Made by a program: the position numbers and the translations under genes. Shown here piece by piece: positions 26,101-41,100 of a DNA stretch of 64,000 bases. Position 1 is the first letter of the stretch. Every line of letters begins with the position of its first letter. The notes beneath the pieces are model-generated. The model had not been told where the DNA came from. It saw only the letters and a list, made by a program, of their open reading frames with translations, and made no database searches. The stretch is from Rotaria sordida (Eukaryota > Rotifera > Eurotatoria > Philodinida > Philodinidae): positions 242,765-306,764 of the forward strand of contig CAJNOL010000065.1 in the NCBI GenBank assembly GCA_905250125.1. Direction: 5' to 3'.

Positions 26101-29100
26101 TACAATGTTGATAAAGTGTATATTTTTCTTTGAATAGACGGATTAACTCGTAGATATGAAAATATCGGAAATACAATACACATTATCTGACTATATACAG
26201 TTACAGGAATCTTCAGCCCGAACTTTTGATCCGGTCTTAAATTGACCTCAATAATTCCTATAAAAAGTCTTATTTCTTTTATTAGTTGCTACATTCCGTA
26301 ATGCTGAGTAGAACAACATAGTGCTCAGGATGTGAGTGTGGGTATGGATCCTCTATCAGTCCACAGTCGCAATCACACATTATGTATCCATATCCGAAAT
26401 ATCCCCATCCACATCTATTCACCTACACGCCCATTATGCAATGTTATGAACAATAGGTCTTAATGGAAATGCATACTGCTCAGCACTACAGAACGTAGCA
26501 ATTAATTTGAGAAATAAGGCTTTTTATAGGAGTTAATGAGGTCAATTTAAGTCCGGGTCGAAATTCCAATCTTCCACTATATATCATGACTTAGGTAGGA
26601 GTTTATAGCTTGGTGTTTGTTATGAGTTTGTCATATTTTTTTTCCTCTGATTTATATAGGATCGTCTCCATGATTAGAGACACGATGGCAACAAAGTTTA
26701 AATAAGTTTAAAAGAATCCATCGTTTTCAACACTTCCTTCAATAAATTCAGACAAACCTGTGAACAACCGTTAAAGACAACATTACACTTACATTAAGAA
26801 ATTTATTAACATTCTTTAATCAAAGTAGAGAGATATCTAGATAAAAACAAAAGATTATAGTGTTTATTATGAAGAAATTTTCTAATATGAATTCTTTCTT
26901 TTTTTATATTTAGAATCTATTTATTACATTATATCTGATGGATTATTAAATCTTAATAATGAATTATTTCTTGATCAATTTAAAAAGAAATTTGCATCAA
27001 TCTATTTAAATATATCTCAAGATAAATTAAAACAATTATCTAATCGTGAAAATCCATTATATCATTTAATTAATATTGATAAACAAATTCAAGGTAAAAG
27101 TAAATTAGTTAATGATTTAATACAACTTACAACAAATAAAATTCAATTTAATATTGATGAAATTCTACGAGATACATTTGAACGACCAACTCGTACAACA
27201 TGTATCTATGCAATTTTATTTGAAGATTGTTTTAAAACTTTAACATTACGTCAAATAATAATTGATCAATTACTTGCATTATGGAATATATGGGAAGAAA
27301 AAGGTTTTCGTGCAAGTCAAATATTAGGATGGAAAAAATTTTCTAATGAAGAACGTCAAATTGTTTATCGTATTTGGAATTATATTGGTGAAACAGCTGA
27401 AAAACAATATAAAATAGATGCATTAATTGATAGACACCGACATGAAATGGATGAAAAAATTCAAATAAAAGAAATAATTACAAAATGTTTAGAAATTTAT
27501 TGTCAAAATGCTTGTGATAAACAATTATATTTTGATCTTTTATCGGATATGGAAACAAAATTAAAATCTGAAATAGTTCGTTCTATTACAATTCCGGATC
27601 AAATTAGATTATTATTACCACTTGTTGATCGTCTTAATTCATTAGAAAAATTAAATGCTTGGAAAAAATTTTTAGCCGAAAATCGAAACAGTACGAAATT
27701 TGTTTTTTCTATTTTTTTATTAAATTCAAAGTAAATGAAAATTTGTTTTTATTTTTATAGATGGTCAAAATAATTTATCTCCAACTACAGATACGAATTC
27801 ACCTGATATTATTGATGATGAATCATTGTTATCAGATGATAGTATGTATACAGTCATGTTTTATGAATTTGTCGATTTTATTAAATATTTCTTTTGATTG
27901 AAATGAAAGAAATTGATAGAAACTGAAATTTTAGGTTCCTGTTTGAATTTTTGGCTGTTAACAAAAAATCAGTACTAGAGTAAATCCCTTCCCGCATTAG
28001 AAGACTCCTGGCCTTCTATTATGTCGTAGGTTTTTTAGCAATTATTAACTAAATGTGGTTTTCCAGAAAGCCAGAGCGATTTTCAGGACTCTTATAGGAA
28101 TTTCCACGGTTTTGAGGGTTGAGGGATGCATTTCGACTCACTTTCTAAATATTCCCAGCTGAAAACCTTAAAAACTGTGCACTTCTAGACGAAAATTCCC
28201 TAATTAAAGTTCCTAATTAGCAAAAAAAATTAATTAATTAAAGGGGGGGAGGGAGTCTCCTATTACGGGGAGGAGTTTAGTATAATATCTGATGTCTATT
28301 ATAATAGAAAAATTGTTAACGAAAATCCTGCAGGATTAAAATGCGAAATACGATGTAGCTGATGTAGCTAATCATAGGGATATTATTTTAGTCTTTCTAT
28401 ATGGGGACACATTTTTTTCATCATCTTTTGCTTAATTCTTCAGAAATGTAATAAGGAAACAGTAACGAGATATTATTGATATACGGTCTATGACGTAGCG
28501 GTAGAATATTGCTAAGACATTTGTCATAATCTATAATCATCGGTATTTGATACAGATTTTCGCTTCCGGAAGGACCAATTCGATTTTCGGAAGGACGCCA
28601 CCCTCTCAATCCTCACGCTGGATAAAACACTGGTGATCGTATATGAGAAACGTTTGTCATGATCCGTGGGAGGGATTCAAATTTCTACCCTATGTACTTC
28701 AACATTCATTTTAGATCGTGTTTCACAAGAAAGCAGCTTAAATAAAATTATAGATATTGTTCTGTCTCGTTGACATTAAGAGCTTTTATCTAATTCTCAA
28801 TATATGATATCAGTTCAATCGAAGTTCAAACAAGTTAAAATTGTCCTGTTCATTATTTTGTATTATAACACTTTATATAAATATAAAATAACATAAGTGT
28901 AAAACGATTTTAAAAAAGTGTATCTGTATAGATCAAACAATTAGATATAAAATCTTATAGAAAGATTAATAGAAATTCACAGTATTGCGCCATTACTTTA
29001 TACAAGCCGATGATTTCAAACATCGGAAATAAGTAGATTTCGCTATAACTAATCGGAAAATTCCGGAAGTCGATAGAACTTAGACACAATGTTCTGGACC

Positions 29101-32100
29101 GAAAAGAACAAGATGTTAGTCGGAAGTCACTAAAAAAAAAATCCACAGATTTCCTCCATCCGAAATATTCCATGCAAGTTTTATCGATTTCTGATATTTT
29201 AGTTTCTGAACGTGCTCCTATACTTTCACCTTGACATGTAAAATATTTATTCTTTTTGTACATTTTCTTAAAAATCTAAAATTATTGCAGTGCAAAAGTT
29301 TTTCAAATATTATCTTTTCCTTATTTAGAACAGACAACAGAACCAAGTTCATCATCACGTACTATTCGTAATTCTATAATTACTACAATATCAACTGATT
29401 CAAATGAAGATATTCCATTAGATCAACGATCATGTATTGAAATATTAACTGAATATATCGAAGTTCTTGATATGTTTATTGCTCGTTTACAAAGAATTTG
29501 TTCTGATTGGAAACATTTATCTATATCTGAAATACTTGTTTTATTTCCCGATATTCAATATGTAGATCATGATTTTGAAATTCTTAAACCATTATTAAAT
29601 TCTGATGTAATAGAAAAACTTAAATCAATATTAGATTATTGGAAAAATCGTGATAATATTAATCATATATGTCATGGTTATATTAATCTAATAAATAATA
29701 TAGTAAAATCTTTTGATAAAAATTGTGAAATATTTAAAAAAGTTACTGAAATTAATTATCAAACAAAAGGTTTACAATGTTTTATGCGTTATCGACAATT
29801 TTCAAGAGATATTTTACAATATCATTCGAAAGAATTACTTAATTTTATTGCTCAATATAGTTTATCAAATGAATTAATTACATTTTTAAATCTTCTTGCA
29901 TCGGCTGATGTTGATAATTTACTTCATGCTGTTAATGATTGGGATGAAACATTAATAAATACAAAAACAGTTTTAGATTTTGTTATGCTTAAAAGATTTT
30001 TTGTTCGATTTAATTCTGAAATAGAATTAATAAGAAATGATTCATCTGAATTTAATATTGAACAAATTAAAATAGCTTTTCAAACAACATTTGAAGATGA
30101 ACAATTTAAAAATATATTTAATTGTTTTCAAACATGTTCAGCATCATTAATAAGTATTAAACGTATACATTTAGAATTAACTGATAAAGAATTATCAAAA
30201 CGAAAACGTATATCTGATCTAATGAAAAATATAAAATTTGATTTTATTGAAGAATTTAATAAATTTAATATTAATATAGATCCTCAATCAATGTGTTTTA
30301 ATGATTTAAGTGAATTACGTGATCGTGCACGTTTAATTGAATATTCAACAAATAATAATAATAAATTTTCAATTGATTCTCAATATGATATAAATGAACT
30401 TCATTCATTTGTAACATTTGTTGAAATAGTTGAAAAAATTTTAAAAAATTTTTCATTATTAAATATAGCTGGTCATCCATCAATAATTAATTATTTATCA
30501 CCAAATAAATCATTTACCTGTATTAATAGTGATTATCAAGAATTAATTGAATTTAGTTTAATACTTGATAATCTTCTTTATGATTGGGATATATATTTAT
30601 GTAAAATGTATGAAAAACATCTTGATTTAACTTATTTTTCATATCAACAAATTTGGATTATTGAAGATTATTTATATAATCAAATAGAACAATTTAAAAC
30701 AAATCATTCTGGTTATCATTTATTACAATATATTGGTATACAACCAGAAACAATAAATTTTGAATATTTACCAATAAAAACTGAAAATCCAAATGAACGT
30801 TTAGAAAATCTAGGAAAAATTTTAACAGCACAACGAATAAAAACAAATTTAAAAATAAAACAAGAAAATCGTTTAATTAAAAAAGTTTATTTAGTTGAAA
30901 CATCTGATGAAGGTATTTTACGTTCAATAATATCATTATTTAAAAATTTTCATATATCAATGGCTGTTAATCATTTATTTTATTGTACAGAAGAAACAAC
31001 ATGGATAGAAATTCGTGCATTTACTTATCATTGTTTTTATTCTCAAACATTACATCAATTAATTCGACCTGAATTATTATCAACATCAATTCAAGATCAT
31101 TTTACACATTTATTAAGACAATTAATTGAACATCATCCTGAACATTATTTTCGTCTTGCAATTATAACAAATATATCAACAACACATTTACAATTAATAA
31201 ATGGTTTAAGAACACTTCAAATTGTTCATATTGTTCATGATCAAGATATGTTAAATAAAAATGATTTAAAAGAAATTATTCAAGAAATTATTAATGAAAA
31301 TTGTACATTAGTTACATCAAGAATAAATGGTTTAGGAAAATCTTATTTAATAAGAAATGAAATTGAAAAAAAAGAAAAAATTTGTATTAAATTTCCTATT
31401 AGTGGAGATATTGATGCTGATATTATTGCAGAACGTTTACGTGATTATGGAAATGAATTAACATCATCAAAAGCAGCTTTACATATTGATATTGGAGCAG
31501 TTAATAATACAACACAACTTAATGAACTTCTTTATTGTCTTTTACTTTTTCGAAGTTTTCGTCTAGGACAAGTAGCTGTACATATTCCTATTGATGTACC
31601 AATTTATATTGAACTTGATTCATCTCCTTATTCAATCAATTTACAAGATAAAATCGTTCTATTTAAATTTATGAATTTAAAATATATTGATCATATAGAT
31701 TGGAATGATTTTGTAATTGATGGTTCATTAACTATTCAATTAGTTGTTAATTATCTTCAAGCAATAAAAGATAAAACAATTCTAACACGAAATATAACTG
31801 AAGAAACATTAATCAATTTCAATCGATTGACTTGTATTAATCTATTAAAAGAAACATTTTTACAAAAGAAAAATCCAAAATTTGTAACTTGGACACAACT
31901 ATCAATATTTATATCTGTTTATTATAATTTATTTTCTGGTTTTTCACGTTGTGGTTTTTTTCTTATTGATGCTATACCAAATCCACAATTACGTTTAGAT
32001 ATTCTTCAAACTTTACTTCAATCATCAAATCAATTTACTTCATTATGTGTTGAAAATGTACGAATAAATCAACGATCTGTTAATACAAATGAAGTAATTA

Positions 32101-35100
32101 TTCCATTTAGTGAAGCTATTGTTCGTTGGGATAAAACTCAACCATTTACAGTAGTTTTTTCTGCAACAGATAATCCAATATTTGTTTATAAAAATCCAAT
32201 TGATGTTCCATCATCACTTGTTGAAGCATTTCAATTGTATCATGAAATAATAACAGGAGAAAATAATCAACAATTAAATAATTTTTTTCCTGATTATAGT
32301 AAATTTACACATAAAGATTTTTTTCTAAAACTTGCTTCATTATCAAAAAAATATTTTATTAAATCAATATGTATGAAATGTTATAGACAATATGATTATA
32401 ATCAAATACAATGTACTGAATGTGAAACAAATGAACTTTTAGTACGACCTATTTCTTCAAAAACTGCAGATATTGAAAGTTTTCAAGAACATGTTGCTAA
32501 AAAACTTCAATTAGAATATGTTTTAACACCAGATAATTATATTAAAATGTTATTAATTTATTTACGTGTAGAAAGTGGTCTTCCTGTATTAATCATGGGT
32601 GAAACAGGTAATTAAAAAATTAATAATATAAAAGAATTCAAAATTTTAAGTTTTCAAATTATCAGAATAAGTTTAACATTGAGTAGATTTCGAATATCTT
32701 TTCAAGTTTTGAACACTCTTCTCAACAATAAATAAACTCCGGCGAAACTAGAAAATTGATTCATATCGCGAAAAAAAAACCAATGAATGAAAGGATTTTG
32801 ACCTACATATTGTCTCTGAATTTATTCAAAATCTTCATATCGCAATGTTTAAAAAGATATTTTTGAATTCATCAGTTCATATGATTTGTTATTCGCAGAG
32901 GATATTCGAACTGAAAATCACTTTTTTTTTTTGTATTTCTCCCTCCCCTCAGTAGGAACTTGCTCATTGTGGACTGATCCATACCTATTTTCATGTGAGC
33001 TGGGCTATGAAATATTTCGTTTATCCCATCCGATTGTTGTTTTTTTTTTGAGAGTTTCATTTTATTAATGAACCGTAGAATTCTCATGTAGAATATTTAA
33101 AAAACGCTGTTAGAACTCACTTAAGGTCAAAATCCCTTCCTTTTGGTCGATTTTGGCTAATTTTCCTTCTCTCCAAACGTCTTTTATAGGTGATTGCTTA
33201 ATGTAAATCTCAATTAATAACACAGAACTTCTTCTATTTTCTTTCCCATCATATATTGGTTTAATTTTAGGTTGTGGAAAAACTGCATTAATACAATTTT
33301 TATGTCAAAAAATTCTTGATGATGAAATGGAAATATTTCGTATTCATGCTGGTGTTACAAGTGAACAAATAATAAATATGATTCATAAATTTTCTCAAAG
33401 AGCACATGAATGTCTTCTACAAAATAAACGATTATGGGTATTTTTTGATGAATTTAATACTACACCAAGTATTGGTTTAATTAAAGAAATAACTTGTGAA
33501 CGAACACTTCTTGGTGAACCATTACCAGATAATATGGTTCTATTAGGTGCTTGTAATCCTCAACGACGTAAAAAAGATAATAAAATTTTTCATAATCATA
33601 TTGGTATCAAAAAAGATCTTTATGAAATTCAACGTTTAAAACAGAATTCAGGTATTTCACTTTTATATACAGTTGTACCAATACCGGAAACTATGCTTGA
33701 ATATGTTTGGGATTATGGTTATCTTGATGATACTATAGAAAATAAATATATTCGAACAATGTTATATACATGTGAACAATTATTAGAAAATATAGAATGG
33801 TTTAATCTTATTGTTATATTGATTTCAAAATCACAAAAATTTTTTCGTGATTTTGAAGATGTTAGTAGTGTATCATTACGTGATGTAGCACGTTTTTGTC
33901 GTCTTTATAATTGGTTTCGAAAATCAATTATTGAACGTGAAGGTATTGAAAAATTTTTAAATAATTCATCTGTTCTTCTTCGACGTTCAAGTTTAATAGC
34001 ACTTCTACTTTGTTATTATTTTCGTCTTAATTCACCAATAGATCGAAAAAATTATACAAATTTAATGGAAGAAAATCTTATATCTCGATTACCTAATCTA
34101 TCAAAAGTTGAAAATTTTTTAGTTAAATTTCTTGAAATAGAACAAAAAAAAATCATTGAACGAATGAATTTACCTTCAGGTACAGCAAAAAATCATGCAC
34201 TTATGGATAATATTTTTGTTCTTCTTGTTTGTATTGTTAATCGTATACCGGTTATTATATGTGGTAAACCAGGTTGTAGTAAAACATCAGCTGTACAAAT
34301 TGTAATAAGTAATTTAAAAGGAAAAAAATCATCTAATGAATATTTTCAAAAATTACCTGAATTAATTACTGTTTCATATCAAGGTTCACAAAATTGTACA
34401 TCAGAAAGTATAATAAAAGTATTTCAACGTGCTGATAAATATTTAGATGTTAAAAAAGATGCAGATATTTTACCAGTTATTGTTTTTGATGAAATTGGTT
34501 TAGCTGAATTATCTACACATAATCCATTAAAAGTATTACATAGTAAACTTGAAGTTGAAATATGTCAATATGGTTTTGTTGGTCTATCAAATTGGCGTCT
34601 TGATGCATCAAAAATGAATCGTACACTTTATTTATCATGTCCTGATCCTGATATAGTAGATTTAAAATTAACAGCTAAAATTATATCAGATTCTATAATA
34701 CCATCTGAAGGTCAACAAATAGCTCGAATAGATCCATCAATAATTACAGCATTAGCAACTTCTTATTATCAATTATATCAATTTTTAAAACTTAAAGAAC
34801 AACAAAAATATGCAAATTATTTTGGTTTAAGAGATTTTTATTCATTAATAAAAGGTGTTGTTAATGATTTAATTAAAACAAAAAATAATGATGAACGTTA
34901 TAAATATATTCGTCAACAATTAACTATTAATTTTGATGGTATTCTTGATGGTTCACAATTTATGTGGAATCGTTTTTGTGAACAAATACAAAGTGAACAT
35001 TTAATTGAACAATATAAATCTCCTACATTTAAAGAATTACTTGATTTAAGATTAACATCACGTCAAGGACGTTATTTAATGTTAATTGCTGAAAATGAAA

Positions 35101-38100
35101 GTATTATTGATTATGTTGAAAGATATATTATTGTTAAACATCAACCACCACCTGTACGAACATTAATTGGTAGTTGTTTTTCAGGTGATTTAATATCTGG
35201 TACAACTTATACTGAACAATATAATTATCGTGTACTTATGGATATAATACTTTATGCTGAAACAAATGTTACATTAATTATGCGTCGTATGGGACATTTA
35301 TATGATAATTTATATGATTTATTTAATCAAAATTTTGCTATATCAGGAAAGAAAAATTATTGTCGAATTGCACTTGGTGCTTTATATCATCCACGTTGTC
35401 TTGTTAATGATGATTTTTATTGTGTTGTATTTGTACGAAAAGAAGATTTAGCAAAATGTGATCCACCATTTCTTAATCGTTTTGAAAAACATATTATTGA
35501 TATGAAATCATTAATTCATCAACGTCATTGGTCAATTACAGATAATTTACTTACTGAACTTATTTCTTTACTTCCAAGAAATATTAATAAATATTTTCCA
35601 CTTTTACAACATTTATTTGTTGATTATAGTAATGATTATATATGTAATTTAGTTATTGATGCATTTGATAATTTAAATATTTCACTTGATGATGATAATA
35701 ATACATTTGATGTTATTAATTATTGTAAAAATAAATTAATTGAAACTAGTTCATTTGATTTACTTTTAATACTTTCATTACAATCTAATCAATGTCATCC
35801 TCTTATAGATCAATATTATGATTTACATATAAATTTATCATTTCAAACAATTATTAAACGTACATTAAACGAACAAATTTTACCTAATCAAATTATTTAT
35901 ACATATACACAAATCTATCATATAATTAATTATAATTCTAATGAAATTGAAGAAGTTAAATTAAGTATATTTAAAAATGAACTTGAATTAACAAATAAAA
36001 TAAAACAACATTATCAAAAAAAAGATAATTATCGTTTATTAATTATTCGTGTTGATTATCATCAAGAACATGAACATATTTTATTATTAAAACATATTTT
36101 ACTTAATTCAAAAATTCAATCGACTAATCGAAGTGTTTGGTTAATATTTCATCTTCAACGTAATATGCTTAATCAAACAACAAATGAAGTTTTATTTAAT
36201 GGTTGGTCAACTATAATGATTAATGATTTGAATGAACATAAATTAATACCAAAAACAATTCTACTTAATCCATCATATCTTGATTTAGTTACTCATCCAG
36301 ATTTTCTCTTATCAGATTCTATGCTTGATGAAATAATTGATCGATGTTTAACAAAATTTCGTTATACAGTTTCTCATAAAGATTTAATAACACAAATAAA
36401 TGTTCGACGAAATCAAATTATTGAATATTTAACTATAACTATTGAATCTCAATCATTACGTTCAATTATTCAAGAAAATTTATTAAAATTAATAAAAAAT
36501 ATACAATTAAATCGATTTTTTGATTGGCGTCAAGATTTATTAACAAATGGAATATTAATTGGTACATGTCGTTCATTTAATGATGCATTACAATCAATTA
36601 TTTCAATATATTATGAAAATTATCTTTTATTATTATTTTATCATTTTGAAAAATATTCATTTATTGATTCATTTTTATTTATGAGTAAAAATAAAAATAA
36701 TCATTTATTAAATAAAATTTGGTTTGATTGTTTAATATCAACAATTAAAAATATTGATTTAACAATAATGAATGTTGATGTTATTGAAATGCCATTAATA
36801 TTTAATTTACATTTACCATGTGCTATAAAAGAATATGAAATTATTCGTTTAATACGTCAAATAATTATACAACGTCGTAATGATAATATTAATGAAGAAG
36901 ATTTAATGAATCTTGCTATTAAACAATTACGTACAAAAAGTATATATGATTCAAATATTGATATTATTTTTAATGATAATGATTTATTTCGATATTATTA
37001 TAATGATCAATTATTACTTGCACAAGATGAAGCAAAAATTTATCAATTATCTTCATTATTTATTAAACGTTTACTTATGACAAATCAAACAAGATCTATT
37101 AATGATCGATTAAGACATTTACTTATTGATTATAATGAATTATTTGAAATTTTAAGATTATTTGAAATTAGTATAAAATTAATTGATGAAAATGATTTTA
37201 TTAATGAAATATTTAATCAACAATTAATTATTTTAGATGAAAGTGATATGAAAATAATTAAAAATGAAAGTTTATTTTATAAACTTATTTTAACAGATGA
37301 ACATTTTTGTTTAATTCCACCAAAATCAGAAATATCTAATGAACATATATTTCAATGTGAAGGTGATCCATTTATTGAAATTAGTTTAATGAATCTAATT
37401 GAACTTCTTGTTTCTCCATCTATTATTGATCGTATTGATAATATTGAACAATTAACAACAACATATAGTCTTGTTGCTCAAGGTATACTTGGTTTAACAC
37501 ATTATTCTGTAAATAATCTTGAAAAATTACGTTCATTTATTAGTCTTATCCGTTGTATAACAACTTTAATATCAACTAATAAAGCATTAGATGTTTTTAA
37601 ACAAGCATGTCGTTATGGTAGTTTTGATGCAACATTTAGAACATGTGATGATATACATAAATTTATTTCTCTTTTACAAAGAATTATTAGTACAAATGAA
37701 CCAAATATAAATGAAATAGTTGTTCAACGAACATTACTTAAACTTGAAAGTGAATTTTTAAAAAATTGGCTTGTTGATCATACTGATGAATATTTAGATA
37801 TAATTACATTAATGAGTAAATCTAATAATAATCTTTGGCAATATTCAGCAAAAATTTTTACATATATTGATCGAAAACTTCAATTATTACCAATGATTAA
37901 AGATTTTAATGGACAATTACCATCAATTGAAGATTTTGAAAAATTTGATGAAGATTTACGCAAATTAATTAATAAATATCAACAATTTGATGAACATTTA
38001 CAACAATTAAATGATACATCACGAAAAATTGAACATATTATGGTTACTCGTATTCATATGCATCTTATATTAAGTGTAAATAATAAAGAAACCATAGAAA

Positions 38101-41100
38101 ATATTCTTCAAGAACATTTTAATCAATTTGAAGAAAATATACGAATAATACAAAATACACAAAAACATTATGGTTTAACATTAATTAGTTTAATATCTTG
38201 GTTAAAACATTATGCACAACTTTATGCATTTGTTTTTATTAATGATAGTCATCATGCAATATTAGAAGATATTGATAAATTACTTACACGTGATGATTTT
38301 CTATTTTGTTCAACAATTAAATTATTTATTATTAAACAATTATGTCAAATGTCAAATATTACACTTAATGATTTACGTGATATTATTATTAATCGAAATG
38401 TTACATGGATTCGACCAATGATTGCTTTAACTACTAGTCAAAAAACCAAAGAAATTCGACGTAGTCTTATTTTACCAACACCTTTATTTGAATGTTATGA
38501 TGAATTTATTCGAGTTGATCGTATTCTAACAAATAATGTTAAAATAAATGATATACGACAATTAGTTAAACAATGTCAAATAAAACAAGAAACATTTTAT
38601 TGTTTTATTATTTGGTTTATTCATTATTATGCACGTTTTTATATTAATGATGATATATCATTAAATAATTATTATCAACAATTAATTGAAAAAGATCTTA
38701 GTAGAGAAATAATTGATTGTTTTGATCTTCTTGGTTATAAATTACTTATTTTCTTATGTACAAATTTTAATAATAATTCAAATTATTTTTATTTAAATTC
38801 TAAAATGACAATTGATCAATTTCATCAACGTTTAATTGCATTAAATATTATTGCATTATTATTATCATTAAAAACTTTACGACAAACATCTTATTTAAGT
38901 AGTCTTCTATTTGATGAAAATCTTAAAATGCCACAAAATTATACAACATATTTACAATCATCAATTTGTTTACCTGGTCTTATATCAAGTAATCCAATTA
39001 TAACACAAATGATTGATGTACGTACAACTGTTAAAGAACGTTTAGATCGAGGTCAAATACATGAACCAGGAAAATTTGTTTTTCAATGTTCAAAAGATTG
39101 TTATTATATGTTTTATTTTTTTAATTGTGGTGTACCTGTTGATCGTAGTAAATGTCCATTATGTAATAGAGATATTGGTGCAGCACAATATGGTATTCTT
39201 ATTGAACGTGAACCACCACAAATTCGTATGACTATTGATGAAGGTTTTCAATTTATTAATAATTATATTGAACAATATAATAAAGAACCAAGATATGGTT
39301 ATCATAATCAAACACGAGCTATACAAAGTAATCAATATGAAAAATCTGATCATTTAAATCGATCAATTTCATATCGTTTTATACATATGATAACACATGT
39401 AACATTATTATTTCTTAATGAATTATCTCTATTAACAGATCTTAATATAAAAAATTCTTTACATTTTAAAGAACATTTTGAAAAAGATTATCAATTACTT
39501 CGTCAACAATTAAATGATAATGAACAATGTTATATATGGTTATATAAAATAATTAATCATATGTTAAATAAAGATTTTATTTTAAAAGGTTTTATGAATA
39601 CAAATGAAAAAGTTATACAAATTGAAAAACTTCTTGAAGAAAAACTTTTATTTAATCATATTGAATCTATTTCAAATGAAATTAATCAATATAAAATAGC
39701 CTATAATGAATATATTCGACAACAAAATCAAGAAGCAACATTTGATGATTTTATTGATGAAATATCTCAAGATGAAAATAAATATCCATTATTAAATTTT
39801 TTTAATATTACAAATATTTATACATCAAATCCAATTGATGAATTTCGTATTAGACTTCAAACAATTCCATATGGAGATAAACTTTATCCAATAACAACAT
39901 TTTTAATGAAACGTCTTTCTGATTATGCTAATATTCAATATCTTTATCCAATTGTTATATTTACAAATTATCTTATTGAAAAATTTAATCATCGTATTAA
40001 ACGTAATGATGCTTCAGAAACAACAATATCATATTATTTAACACATGGTTCAGATTGTGAAACAATATCTCAACTTTATAATGATTTTATTCAAGCTTGG
40101 TATAAACTTAATTTAAATGAATTACAATATGGTTGTCAACCAACTAAATTTGAATTAACATTAAAACAAGAAGATTTTGCAATACATACAAAAATTGCTA
40201 TGGTTTTATTAAATACAACTAAAGATGAAAGTAGTATTTTATTAGCTGCATGTTTACGAACAATAGGTCAATTACAAAATGAAATAGTTCATTTTTTTCA
40301 TAATAAAATAGTTAATGATGCTGATAATAATCGTTATCATCAAAATGCAATACCAATACAATCAATTCGACCAGAACATATACTTCATCTTGATGCAAAT
40401 ATTATTAGTACGAAATTAATAACTGATGGTTTTACTATTAATTATCAATATGGTAAAAGTCGAGATATTATTTATGATTATGAAGAAATTGAAATAACTT
40501 TAAGAAATATGATTAGTTGTTTACCATTAATAGATACAGAAAAATTACATTTTCTTAATTATCAATTTGAACTTTATAGTGAAAATACATCATTAATAAA
40601 TGATGTTCGAACACGTATTAAACAAGAATCATTAATACAAAATGAAAAAATGAAATTAAAAAATTTAATAAATAGTATGCAAAATGATGATATTCTTCAT
40701 TATCTTGGTTCACTTGATTATGTATTTACATATCTACGCAATATTGATGATGATGAAACAACAAATAATTCATTAACAATTCAATCATTTGTTGAAAATT
40801 ATATACGTTCAAGTGTTTGTCTTAATGATAATGTTCTTCAACGTCCACCATTTTCAACAATTAATCTTAAATATATAATTGATCTATATGAATTAATAGA
40901 AGAAATTGCATTTGATAAAGTTTTACGTCATTATATAAAACAAAATTTAACTGAAGAATCATTTCCAATTGAACAACGACAAGTTTTAATTAGAAAATTT
41001 AGTGATATGACATTTAAAAAAGAAACTATTGCATATTCACTTAAAAGTATAGATTCATGGATTGGTATACTTAAACGTTTAATGGTACGTGTTTTATCAA

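Noticed and set aside
28485..28560. Functional tRNA gene
   Set aside because: A- and B-box-like sequences exist but acceptor, D and anticodon stems do not pair; treated as a tRNA-like repeat at most.
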